Assembly (NCBI GenBank): GCA_021736615.1
Contig: JAIPFN010000163.1
Span: 1 to 12,787, forward strand
Length of the DNA stretch: 12,787 nucleotides
Direction: 5' to 3'
DNA from: Phycisphaerae bacterium
Lineage (GTDB): Bacteria; Planctomycetota; Phycisphaerae; Sedimentisphaerales; Anaerohalosphaeraceae
Part shown: piece by piece, positions 6,467 to 12,787 of the stretch
Layout: each line of letters begins with the position of its first letter
Position numbering within the stretch: the first letter of the stretch is position 1
The notes under the pieces: generated by a model
Seen by the model: only the letters and a program-made list of their open reading frames with translations
The model's database searches: none
What the model was told of the DNA's origin: nothing
Made by a program: the position numbers and the translations under genes

Positions 6467-7915
6467 ATGGCGAACATCAAATATTTTTTAGGTGAACAAA
6501 TTCCTCTTGAAATGCATAAGGTTCGAACCGTTCAGCGTTTGAACCTGGTTCCGCTTGAAAGGCGACTTGAAGCGATAAAAGAGGCCGGCAATAATACATT
6601 TCTTCTTTTCAATAAAGATATTTATCTCGATATGCTTACAGACAGCGGTGTTAATGCTATGAGCGATCAGCAGATGGCAGCTATGATGATTGTCGACGAC
6701 AGTTATGCGGGATCGGCAACTTTTACACGTCTTGAGGATAAACTTTCAGACATATTCGGCATGAAGCATTTCCTGCCGGTTCATCAGGGTCGTGCTGCCG
6801 AAAATCTCCTTTCGATCTTGATGGTTGAAGAAGGTAGTATTGTTCCGATGAATTATCACTTTACAACGACTAAGGCACACGTCGGTGTTAACGGCGGAAC
6901 TGTTATGGAACTCTACAAAAAAGAGGCCCTTGACATAGTCAGTGACGATCCTTTTAAAGGCGATATGGACACCGATGCTTTAAAAGCTCTTATCGCCAAA
7001 GAAGGTTCGGACAAGATCGCTTTTATTCGTATCGAAGCCGGTACAAACCTTATCGGCGGTCAGCCGGTATCCTTGGCGAACTATGAGGCAGTCAGTAAGA
7101 TCGCCCGTGACAACGGTATTCCTTTTGTTGTCGATGCGAGTCTTCTTGCCGACAACCTGCATTTCATCAAAATCCGCGAAGAGGCTTGCAAGGATATGTC
7201 GATTCGCGAAATCACCAAAAGAATCGCCGATACCGCTGACATCATCTATTTTTCTGCTCGTAAACTTGGCCACGTAAGAGGCGGCGGAATAATCACTAAT
7301 GACGAAGCTCTCTTTAAGAAACTTCTCGGAGTGCTTCCGCTTTATGAAGGTTTTTCGACTTATGGCGGAATGAGCGTTCGTGAGATGGAAGCTATGGTAG
7401 TTGGTCTTGAAGAGACGATGGACGAAGAGATGATCAATCAGGGTCCTGTCTTTATCGAATATATGGTTAACGAACTGGTTCGACTTGGGTTTCCGGTAAT
7501 TACCCCTCCGGGCGGACTTGGAGCACATATTGACGCAATGGCATTTTTGCCGCATGTGCCGCAGGAAGAGTATCGCGCAGGTGCGTTGGCAGCAGCGTTG
7601 TATATCGCCAGCGGCGTAAGGGGAATGGAACGTGGTACTATCTCGGAAGAACGCGAAGCGGATGGCAGCGACCATCTGGCGGCTGTGGAACTTCTAAGAC
7701 TTGCACTTCCTCGTCGCGTATTTACGCTGTCGCAGGTTAAGTACACAATCGACCGTATCGCGTGGCTCTGGGAAAACCGTGATCTGATCGGCGGCCTGAA
7801 GTTCTATGAAGAGCCTAAGGTACTTCGCTTCTTCTTCGGAAAACTGGAACCGACATCAGACTGGCAGGAAAAACTGGCCGCCAAGTTCAAAGAAGATTTC
7901 GGCGACAGCCTGTAA
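6467..7915 (+). CDS. tryptophanase/tyrosine phenol-lyase family PLP lyase
   Basis: The 482-residue fold-type I PLP enzyme is full length for beta-eliminating lyases, which split Trp or Tyr into indole or phenol plus pyruvate and ammonia. Conserved landmarks are TDSG (58-61), Y80 in YAGS, HQGRAAEN with R109, N194 before IGGQPVS, D223 (pyridine nitrogen) and K266 in SARK (PLP Schiff base). Substrate-pocket positions resemble tyrosine phenol-lyase: T133 in FTTT (Asp in tryptophanase), R389 in MERG, and F455-F456 where tryptophanase has His. Two changes are odd: L226 replaces the Arg that contacts the PLP hydroxyl, and R265 replaces the Lys preceding the PLP lysine. Specificity is therefore uncertain. 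The gene is monocistronic, with promoters before it and a strong terminator after it. Confidence 0.88.
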   Translation: MANIKYFLGEQIPLEMHKVRTVQRLNLVPLERRLEAIKEAGNNTFLLFNKDIYLDMLTDSGVNAMSDQQMAAMMIVDDSYAGSATFTRLEDKLSDIFGMKHFLPVHQGRAAENLLSILMVEEGSIVPMNYHFTTTKAHVGVNGGTVMELYKKEALDIVSDDPFKGDMDTDALKALIAKEGSDKIAFIRIEAGTNLIGGQPVSLANYEAVSKIARDNGIPFVVDASLLADNLHFIKIREEACKDMSIREITKRIADTADIIYFSARKLGHVRGGGIITNDEALFKKLLGVLPLYEGFSTYGGMSVREMEAMVVGLEETMDEEMINQGPVFIEYMVNELVRLGFPVITPPGGLGAHIDAMAFLPHVPQEEYRAGALAAALYIASGVRGMERGTISEEREADGSDHLAAVELLRLALPRRVFTLSQVKYTIDRIAWLWENRDLIGGLKFYEEPKVLRFFFGKLEPTSDWQEKLAAKFKEDFGDSL

Positions 7916-7920
7916 GAAAT

Positions 7921-7950
7921 TTATTATTGATTATTTATGATTGATAATTG
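7921..7950 (+). repeat. AT-rich stop-proximal repeat, copy 1
   Basis: Near-repeats of 10 bp (TTATTATTGA, TTATTTATGA, TTGATAATTG) begin five bases after the lyase stop. A 16-base word (7930-7945) recurs exactly at 9696-9711 after the gpmI stop. Confidence 0.5.
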
Positions 7951-7959
7951 TTAATATTC

Positions 7960-8000
7960 AACCCGCCTTCTCTGTGCATCAGGGAGGCGGGTTGTTTTTT
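7960..8000 (+). terminator. intrinsic terminator of the lyase gene
   Basis: AACCCGCCT (7960-7968) pairs perfectly with AGGCGGGTT (7985-7993), a 9-bp GC-rich stem with a 16-nt loop. The tail GTTTTTT (7994-8000) follows at once. This is a textbook Rho-independent terminator and separates the lyase from gpmI. Confidence 0.9.
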
Positions 8001-8026
8001 CTGCGGTACCGCTGAGCTTAATTTGC

Positions 8027-8054
8027 TTGAAATTGGTTTGGTTTTGGGTATAAT
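8027..8054 (+). promoter_or_regulatory. sigma-70-type promoter for gpmI
   Basis: TTGAAA (8027-8032, five of six consensus bases), a 16-bp spacer and TATAAT (8049-8054, perfect). It lies between the upstream terminator and gpmI, 55 bp before the start codon. Confidence 0.7.
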
Positions 8055-8109
8055 TTGTTGTTCTGTATGTCTAAACTAATGAAATTGCATGTAATAAATG
8101 GGAAAATTT

Positions 8110-9684
8110 ATGCCTAAAGACAAAGTTACTCTTGAACACAAACCTTACGTTATGATCATTCGTGACGGTTGGGGATATAATGGAAACGCCGACGAAGACA
8201 AGTTTAATGTGGTCAAACAGGCCAATGTGCCTGTCGATGATATGCTTATGAGGGAGTATCCCAACTGTTTGATCGAGACCAGCGGCGAAGATGTCGGTTT
8301 GCCGGCCGGGACTATGGGAAACAGTGAGGTCGGACACCAGAATATCGGTGCCGGGAGGGTTGTTTATCAGGATTCGGTTAGGATAACGGTAGCTATTCGC
8401 GACGGGGAATTCTTTGAAAATAAAGAACTTCTCAAAGCCGTCGAACATGCCAAACTTAACAAGGGTAAACTTCACCTGATGGGGCTTTGCAGTGACATCG
8501 GTGTTCATGCATTGCTCGGTCACCTTTACGGTTTGCTGGAACTTGCAAAACGTAATGACCTGACGGCTGTGTATCTTCACGCATTCACTGACGGTCGTGA
8601 TTCGCCCCCTACCAGCGGAGCCGGGTATCTCGCTGGAATCGAAAAGAAGATGAGCGAGATCGGCGTCGGCGAGATCGCTTCGATCTGCGGGCGATTCTAT
8701 GCAATGGACCGTGACAACCGCTGGGATCGCGTTGAGGGCGCTTACGAGTGTCTTACGCAGGGAACCGGCGGACGTGCGGCAAGTACGGCCGAGGCAATGG
8801 AAGCAAGCTATGCGAAAGACGAGACCGACGAGTTTATTAAACCTGTCTGCATTACAGGCGACGACGGCAAGCCGAAAGCAATTGTCGAAGACGGCGACAG
8901 CGTGGTGTTCTTTAACTTCCGGGGTGACCGGCCTCGTGAGATTACCCGGGCGTTCGTCGAGGGCAAGGATTTTATGGGCTTTGACAGAAAGGTTCAGCCG
9001 AAAGTCTATTTCGTGTGCATGACGCAGTACTCGGCGGACATAGACGCTCCGGTAGCTTTTGCCAAACAGAAGGCGCAGGAAAATATAGCCGGACAGTATT
9101 TCAGCGAACTTGGGCTGAAGCAGTTCAGATGCGCTGAGACGGAAAAATACGCACACGTTACGTTTTTCTTCAACGGCGGACGAGAAGAGCCTTTCAAGGG
9201 CGAAGGCAGGCAGATCGTCGCTTCGCCGAAGGTTCGCACGTATGACCTTCAGCCGGAGATGAGCGCCAACGAAGTTTGCCAGGTTGTTCTCGACAAGCTT
9301 GAAACAAACAAATACGACGTGATGATCATGAACTTTGCCAACCCTGATATGGTCGGGCACACAGGCGTTATGGAGGCTGCGATCAAAGCGGGCGAGACTG
9401 TTGACAAATGTGTCGGGAAGATTCTCGATAAGGTTAAAGAGATGGGCGGCGGAGCGGTTATCCTGGCCGATCACGGAAACTTCGAGAAAATGTGGGACTC
9501 GGCAAACAATATGCAGCACACCGCACACACGGTCGGTAAGGTGCCTTTGATAGTATTCGATGAACGCTTCAAGGGCAGGAAAATGAAAGAAGGCGGCAAA
9601 CTGGCCGACGCTATACCGACTATGCTCGAGATCATGGGGCTGGATAAACCGAAAGAGATGACCGGCGAAAGCCTTATTGAGTAA
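8110..9684 (+). CDS. gpmI: 2,3-bisphosphoglycerate-independent phosphoglycerate mutase
   Basis: The 524-residue cytoplasmic, metal-dependent enzyme interconverts 3- and 2-phosphoglycerate in glycolysis and gluconeogenesis. The alkaline-phosphatase-like core is complete: D19 in RDGWG, catalytic Ser72 in MGNSEVGH, then the transferase-domain motifs HAFTDGRDSPP, GRFYAMDRDNRWDRV and FFNFRGDRPREITRAF. C-terminal metal ligands lie in NFANPDMVGHTG, ADHGNFEKM and the His of HTAHTVGKVPLIV. The length is normal for the family. I prefer the ATG at 8110, preceded by GGGAAAA (8100-8106). An in-frame ATG at 8098 would add four residues but has no ribosome-binding site. The gene has its own promoter; mutL follows after 117 nt with no clear terminator between them. 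Confidence 0.96.
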   Translation: MPKDKVTLEHKPYVMIIRDGWGYNGNADEDKFNVVKQANVPVDDMLMREYPNCLIETSGEDVGLPAGTMGNSEVGHQNIGAGRVVYQDSVRITVAIRDGEFFENKELLKAVEHAKLNKGKLHLMGLCSDIGVHALLGHLYGLLELAKRNDLTAVYLHAFTDGRDSPPTSGAGYLAGIEKKMSEIGVGEIASICGRFYAMDRDNRWDRVEGAYECLTQGTGGRAASTAEAMEASYAKDETDEFIKPVCITGDDGKPKAIVEDGDSVVFFNFRGDRPREITRAFVEGKDFMGFDRKVQPKVYFVCMTQYSADIDAPVAFAKQKAQENIAGQYFSELGLKQFRCAETEKYAHVTFFFNGGREEPFKGEGRQIVASPKVRTYDLQPEMSANEVCQVVLDKLETNKYDVMIMNFANPDMVGHTGVMEAAIKAGETVDKCVGKILDKVKEMGGGAVILADHGNFEKMWDSANNMQHTAHTVGKVPLIVFDERFKGRKMKEGGKLADAIPTMLEIMGLDKPKEMTGESLIE

Positions 9685-9695
9685 ACTCAATATTT

Positions 9696-9724
9696 ATTAT
9701 TTATGATTGATTATTTATAATTGA
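9696..9724 (+). repeat. AT-rich stop-proximal repeat, copy 2
   Basis: Two 14-bp units, TTATTTATGATTGA (9697-9710) and TTATTTATAATTGA (9711-9724), differ by one base. The word at 9696-9711 is identical to 7930-7945. It begins 11 bases after the gpmI stop. Confidence 0.5.
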
Positions 9725-9756
9725 AGGATTCGGCCTTTCGGCCGAGGCTAATTATA
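9716..9756 (+). other. hairpin in the gpmI-mutL gap
   Basis: An inner stem, TCGGCC (9730-9735) with GGCCGA (9740-9745), has a TTTC loop. An outer stem, TATAATT (9716-9722) with AATTATA (9750-9756), encloses it across unequal internal loops. No T-run follows, so it is not a simple terminator. It may stabilise or process a gpmI-mutL transcript. Confidence 0.45.
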
Positions 9757-9801
9757 AGAAGCAGAAAAGCCGGCAGGATGCCGACGGTACGGGATTAGTT
9801 A

Positions 9802-11700
9802 ATGTCTAAGATAGTTGTGCTTGACGACAATATGATCAATATGATCGCTGCCGGTGAGGTTATCGAACGGCCTGCGAGCGTCGTTAAGGAACTTCTGGAA
9901 AATGCTATCGACGCCGGTGCTACGAAGATCGTTTTGAAAGTCGAAGACGGCGGGCGTAAGCTTATCTCGGTGACCGACAACGGCGGCGGGATCGACGGAG
10001 AGGATATCGAGAAAGCATTTTTACCGCATGCTACCAGTAAGCTGAAATGCCGCGAGGATCTTTTTAATATTTCGACGATGGGGTTTCGCGGCGAGGCACT
10101 GGCCAGTATTGCCCAGGTGAGCAAGACAACGCTGACGAGTCGAACGGCAGACAGTATCCAGGCGAATACTATCTCGATTGACTGCGGTGTTAAAGAGGCG
10201 GTTAGGCCGTGCAGCGGTGATGTGGGGACGACTATCGAAGTGCGGGATCTTTTTTACAAGCTGCCTGCCCGGCGGAAATTTCTGCGTACCTCCAATACCG
10301 AGATGAGTCATATCACAGAACATTTCACCCGGATCGGGCTTTCGCATTGCAATCTTGATCTTACGCTGATACATAACAATCGGCAGCTCTATAAACTTTC
10401 TGCCGGTCAAAGCCGCCGCAAACGGATCGAGGAGCTTTTCAGCACGCAGATTGCCGCGGACCTTCTGGAAACAAAAAGCAGTGAACGGGGTGTCGAGATT
10501 ACCGCCCTGCTTGGCAAACCTTGCTGCTCACGCGGCAATAATAAATTCCAGTATGTATTCCTGAACAAACGCTGCATAAAGGACAAGTTTATCAGTCATG
10601 CGCTTAAAGAGGCCTACCGCGGGCTTTTAGAGCCAAACAAGCACCCGATAGTTTTTTTGTTCCTTCAAATTGACCCTGCTGATTTCGACGTTAACGTCCA
10701 CCCGACAAAAACCGAGGTGCGATTTGTCAATTCAAATCTGATCCACTCGCAGGTGCTCGCTGTTATGCGCGAAAAACTGCTTAGCACCAATCTTGACGTT
10801 AAAGCAAACCTGTCGAGGCCTGTTATAGGCGTTGACGGTATCGACCAATTGCAGACGCCCGAAGCATCAAGAAAAGAACGGATCACCGCGGCCATGGGTG
10901 ATTTCTTTAAGAATCATAAATCCGGCGGATCGACGCAGAAACCGCTGGGGTTTGGCGGTTCACACAGAGTGGGCGAAAACAGTGCAGGTTCATATGAAAG
11001 GATTTCTAATGCTCACTCATTCGGCGGACGCAGAACTGAAAATTTCAGCAGCCCCCCTGCCGCAACGGAGCCTATTTCTGACTTTGGCGGCGAAGATGCA
11101 GACGCAACTTCAATGCAGTTAGGCGGCGGGAATTTTTTGCAGATTCACAACAGCTATATTTTAATGCAAACCGAAGAAGGATTTGAGATCATCGATCAGC
11201 ATGCACTGCATGAGCGGATTATCTATGAGGAGATGACCGGAAAATTAAACAGGGGCAAACTTGTGTCGCAGCGGATGTTGATACCGGAAACATTTGATGT
11301 AACGGATGTCCAGAGAGAGTCGATAGAGAGCAATCTGGAACTGATAGGAAAACTTGGTATTGAGCTTGAGCCCTTCGGGCCTTCGACGATGGCGATACAG
11401 TCTTTCCCTGTGATGCTCGAAAAGGTTAACCCGCTTGATTTCGTAACCGACCTGCTGGATAAACTTTGCGATAAAAACCTCGGTCTTGACGCCGAACTGC
11501 TTGTTCACGAAGTTCTGGATATGGCCGCGTGCAAAGCAGCGATCAAGGCGGGACAGCCGCTGTCGCAATCTGAAATGCGGCAATTGCTGAAAGACAAAGA
11601 GACCACCGAACGTTCGTCGAGGTGCCCGCACGGCAGGCCGACGACGATACGATTTACTATGAGCGATCTGGAAAAGCAGTTTAAGCGAACAGGATTTTAA
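9802..11700 (+). CDS. mutL: DNA mismatch repair protein MutL with endonuclease motif
   Basis: The 632-residue mismatch-repair protein couples MutS recognition to strand excision. The N-terminal GHKL ATPase carries E30 and N34 in KELLENAIDAGA, DNGGGI (59-64) and GFRGEAL (94-100). The transducer domain has the Lys of NVHPTKTEV (near 300). A low-complexity Gly/Ser-rich linker covers about 350-450. The C-terminal domain bears the latent nuclease motif DQHA-x2-E-x4-E (D465, E471, E476), ACKAAIKAG (576-584) and CPHGRP (608-613), all hallmarks of endonuclease-active MutL. Such MutL proteins occur in organisms without MutH, so strand nicking is probably done here. GGGA lies about seven bases before the ATG. 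Possibly co-transcribed with gpmI. Confidence 0.97.
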   Translation: MSKIVVLDDNMINMIAAGEVIERPASVVKELLENAIDAGATKIVLKVEDGGRKLISVTDNGGGIDGEDIEKAFLPHATSKLKCREDLFNISTMGFRGEALASIAQVSKTTLTSRTADSIQANTISIDCGVKEAVRPCSGDVGTTIEVRDLFYKLPARRKFLRTSNTEMSHITEHFTRIGLSHCNLDLTLIHNNRQLYKLSAGQSRRKRIEELFSTQIAADLLETKSSERGVEITALLGKPCCSRGNNKFQYVFLNKRCIKDKFISHALKEAYRGLLEPNKHPIVFLFLQIDPADFDVNVHPTKTEVRFVNSNLIHSQVLAVMREKLLSTNLDVKANLSRPVIGVDGIDQLQTPEASRKERITAAMGDFFKNHKSGGSTQKPLGFGGSHRVGENSAGSYERISNAHSFGGRRTENFSSPPAATEPISDFGGEDADATSMQLGGGNFLQIHNSYILMQTEEGFEIIDQHALHERIIYEEMTGKLNRGKLVSQRMLIPETFDVTDVQRESIESNLELIGKLGIELEPFGPSTMAIQSFPVMLEKVNPLDFVTDLLDKLCDKNLGLDAELLVHEVLDMAACKAAIKAGQPLSQSEMRQLLKDKETTERSSRCPHGRPTTIRFTMSDLEKQFKRTGF

Positions 11701-11718
11701 AACACCAGATTTAGTTTG

Positions 11719-11740
11719 CCGGTTAAAGCCGGTTTATTAT
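11719..11740 (+). terminator. possible weak terminator after mutL
   Basis: CCGG (11719-11722) can pair with CCGG (11729-11732), with flanking G-T wobbles, 18 nt after the mutL stop. The tail is TTTATTAT. The stem is short, so confidence is limited. Confidence 0.4.
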
Positions 11741-11745
11741 AGGAC

Positions 11746-11810
11746 TGCCGAAAAGCGGATTTTGAAGTGACAATCCTTTAAAACCCTCACAGTTTAGCGG
11801 TTTTTCGGCA
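11746..11810 (+). other. possible three-way-junction RNA element
   Basis: TGCCGAAAA (11746-11754) pairs perfectly with TTTTCGGCA (11802-11810). Inside it, GGATT (11757-11761) pairs with AATCC (11772-11776), and AAAC (11781-11784) with GTTT (11792-11795). The result is a closed three-way junction of 65 nt. An A-run follows, so it is not a plus-strand terminator. It could be a 3'-UTR structure or small RNA; no known family is recognised. Confidence 0.4.
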
Positions 11811-11967
11811 AAAAACAGCACAGTGTTCCTTTTTCTTCCATTTGTAAAATTTGCACGCTCCAAACAGCTTCTTTCTGTATTTAGGCCGTGTAACTCTTTT
11901 ATTGATAGCCACTTAGGTTCGACTGATAAATGTTTTAGTGTTTTTTTTTAAGGTTGAGCTTTTTTTC

Positions 11968-11996
11968 TTAGGATAAAGTGCCGCTTTGGTTATAAT
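11968..11996 (+). promoter_or_regulatory. promoter for the DksA-like gene
   Basis: TATAAT at 11991-11996 is a perfect -10. The best -35 at 17-bp spacing is TTAGGA (11968-11973), only three of six consensus bases. It lies 80 bp upstream of the GTG start. Confidence 0.55.
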
Positions 11997-11999
11997 ACT

Positions 12000-12029
12000 G
12001 GGCTATGGTTGAATTATGGTCATAGGCCC
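12000..12029. promoter_or_regulatory. dyad at the predicted transcription start
   Basis: GGGCTATG (12000-12007) and CATAGGCCC (12021-12029) are complementary apart from one bulged G, with a 13-nt spacer. It covers the expected start site of the promoter at 11968-11996. It could be an operator or a 5' stem-loop in the leader. Confidence 0.35.
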
Positions 12030-12076
12030 ATTGTTGTAAGTGTATATGTAAAGTAACATTACGAAAGGCTTAATTG

Positions 12077-12787
12077 GTGGCAAAGACAGTCAAGAAAACT
12101 TCGAAGAAGGCTACGGCAAAGAAGAAAACGGTCAAAAAGAAATCTGCGGCTAAGAAATCCGCCAAGAAGACCGTAAAGAAAGCAACTGTGAAAAAAACAG
12201 CAAAAAAAGCTGCCGTAAAGAAAACTTCCAGGAAGAAATCGTCAGTTAAGAAAGCTGCAAAGAAAAAAACAGCTATTAAAAAATCTGCGTCACGTAAATC
12301 GTCTTCAAGGAGAACTAAAAAGACGAAAAGCAGCCTTACCGCCAAAGAGATCGCTTATTTCAAAACTATTCTTATTCTTAAACACGCAGAGATCGTTGGC
12401 GATGTTGATCTTATGGAAAAAGAAGCCCTTAATAAATCCCGGCTTGAAGCAGGCGGGGACCTTTCCAGCATGCCGATCCATATGGCCGACATGGGAACTG
12501 ATAATTTTGAGCAGGAGTTTTCACTAGGGCTTCTGGACGGTGAAAGAAAACTTCTCCAGGAGATCAACCTTGCTTTACATCGCATAAACGACGGTGTCTA
12601 CGGACTGTGCGAAGGGACAGGCAAGGAAATCCCCAAAGCACGGCTGGAAGCGGTTCCATGGGCTAAATACTGCATTGAATATGCCACTATGGTTGAAAAG
12701 GGCCAGGTAATCGAAGGAGAGAAAGTCTATGATGACGACGTAGACGACGATTATGATGAGGACGAAGTTGAAGATGATGAGGATGTT
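12077..12787 (+). CDS. DksA/TraR-like protein with H1-like basic tail, 3' partial
   Basis: GTG start at 12077, preceded by AAAGG (12064-12068); an in-frame TAA at 12071 excludes any earlier start except TTG 12074. The 237 visible codons run off the window. Residues 1-84 are an H1/AlgP-like tail with 36 Lys, 4 Arg and no acidic residue, in KKTxKKA-type repeats. Residues 85-210 resemble the DksA/TraR core: a coiled-coil region, MADMGTDNFEQEF (136-148), and the zinc-finger region around YGLCEGTGKEIPKARLEAVP and KYCIEY. Only C178 and C199 of the usual four Cys remain (T181 and Y202 replace the others). From 219 an acidic tail has 15 Asp/Glu in 19 residues. DksA-type proteins bind the RNA polymerase secondary channel; DNA binding by the basic tail is inferred. 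Confidence 0.85.
   Translation, partial: MAKTVKKTSKKATAKKKTVKKKSAAKKSAKKTVKKATVKKTAKKAAVKKTSRKKSSVKKAAKKKTAIKKSASRKSSSRRTKKTKSSLTAKEIAYFKTILILKHAEIVGDVDLMEKEALNKSRLEAGGDLSSMPIHMADMGTDNFEQEFSLGLLDGERKLLQEINLALHRINDGVYGLCEGTGKEIPKARLEAVPWAKYCIEYATMVEKGQVIEGEKVYDDDVDDDYDEDEVEDDEDV

Larger units (their letters stand above)
11701..12076 (+). other. 376-bp intergenic region before the DksA-like gene
   Basis: The first part holds the weak mutL terminator and a structured segment at 11746-11810. The stretch from about 11820 to 11950 is featureless to me apart from a T-run ending near 11949. The last part holds the promoter (11968-11996), a dyad (12000-12029) and the ribosome-binding site of the next gene. 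No reading frame, tRNA or known riboswitch is recognised. Confidence 0.6.

Noticed and set aside
6980..7675. 231-codon minus-strand frame inside the lyase gene
   Set aside because: It is a shadow of the lyase reading frame, with no recognisable domain and no ribosome-binding site.
8071..9690. 539-codon minus-strand open frame opposite gpmI
   Set aside because: It is antisense to a fully conserved gpmI, shows no family motif, and arises from codon bias on the real strand.
11928..11940. GGTTCGACT as a tRNA T-loop
   Set aside because: The flanks do not form a T-stem and no acceptor or anticodon arm can be drawn around it. The same holds for GGTTCGAT near 6030.
12070..12345. Phe/Val/Ala-rich minus-strand frame resembling a membrane protein
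   Set aside because: It is the complement of the lysine-rich repeats of the DksA-like gene, which produces artificial hydrophobic runs.

Overview
The window is about 12.8 kb of moderate-GC bacterial chromosome, mostly housekeeping genes with some unusual lineage-specific ones. I infer a planctomycete, most likely a Phycisphaerae relative. The grounds are gene style only: a divergent FabZ-like dehydratase beginning its active site GHIPGRP, a nuclease-less UvrC-like protein, histone-H1-like pieces, and a DksA-family protein with a lysine-rich head. No single marker proves the phylum. I found no tRNA, rRNA, CRISPR array, insertion sequence, toxin-antitoxin pair or defence cassette.

Left part, plus strand: an operon-like run of a HAD phosphatase (5' end outside the window), a LolA-like exported protein and a small flavodoxin-family protein (1-1829). 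Next comes a 57-residue Hc1/H1-like DNA-binding protein with its own promoter. A long hairpin follows, then a pair made of a FabZ-like dehydratase and a truncated UvrC-like protein (2258-3923). The UvrC-like gene ends exactly where the convergent lspA gene ends. Minus strand: a TPR lipoprotein gene followed by lspA (signal peptidase II), probably one transcript.

Middle: an 807-bp gap with no convincing gene but several palindromes and two candidate promoters separates the minus-strand pair from a PLP-dependent beta-eliminating lyase (tryptophanase/tyrosine phenol-lyase family). That gene ends at a strong intrinsic terminator. A consensus-like promoter then drives gpmI (cofactor-independent phosphoglycerate mutase), followed by mutL (mismatch repair, with endonuclease motif).

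Right end: a 376-bp gap holds a possible mutL terminator, a possible three-way-junction RNA fold and a TATAAT promoter. A GTG-started gene then runs off the edge. It encodes a lysine-rich H1-like tail, a DksA/TraR-like core with a degenerate zinc finger, and an acidic tail.

Themes: DNA repair and chromatin (mutL, UvrC-like, H1-like, DksA fusion), envelope biogenesis (LolA-like, lspA, lipoprotein, FabZ-like) and central metabolism (gpmI, lyase). The most unusual items are the tripartite DksA-like protein, the UvrC-like protein that keeps the four cysteines but loses its nuclease parts, and the lyase with a mixed active site. I see no clear multi-gene novel system.
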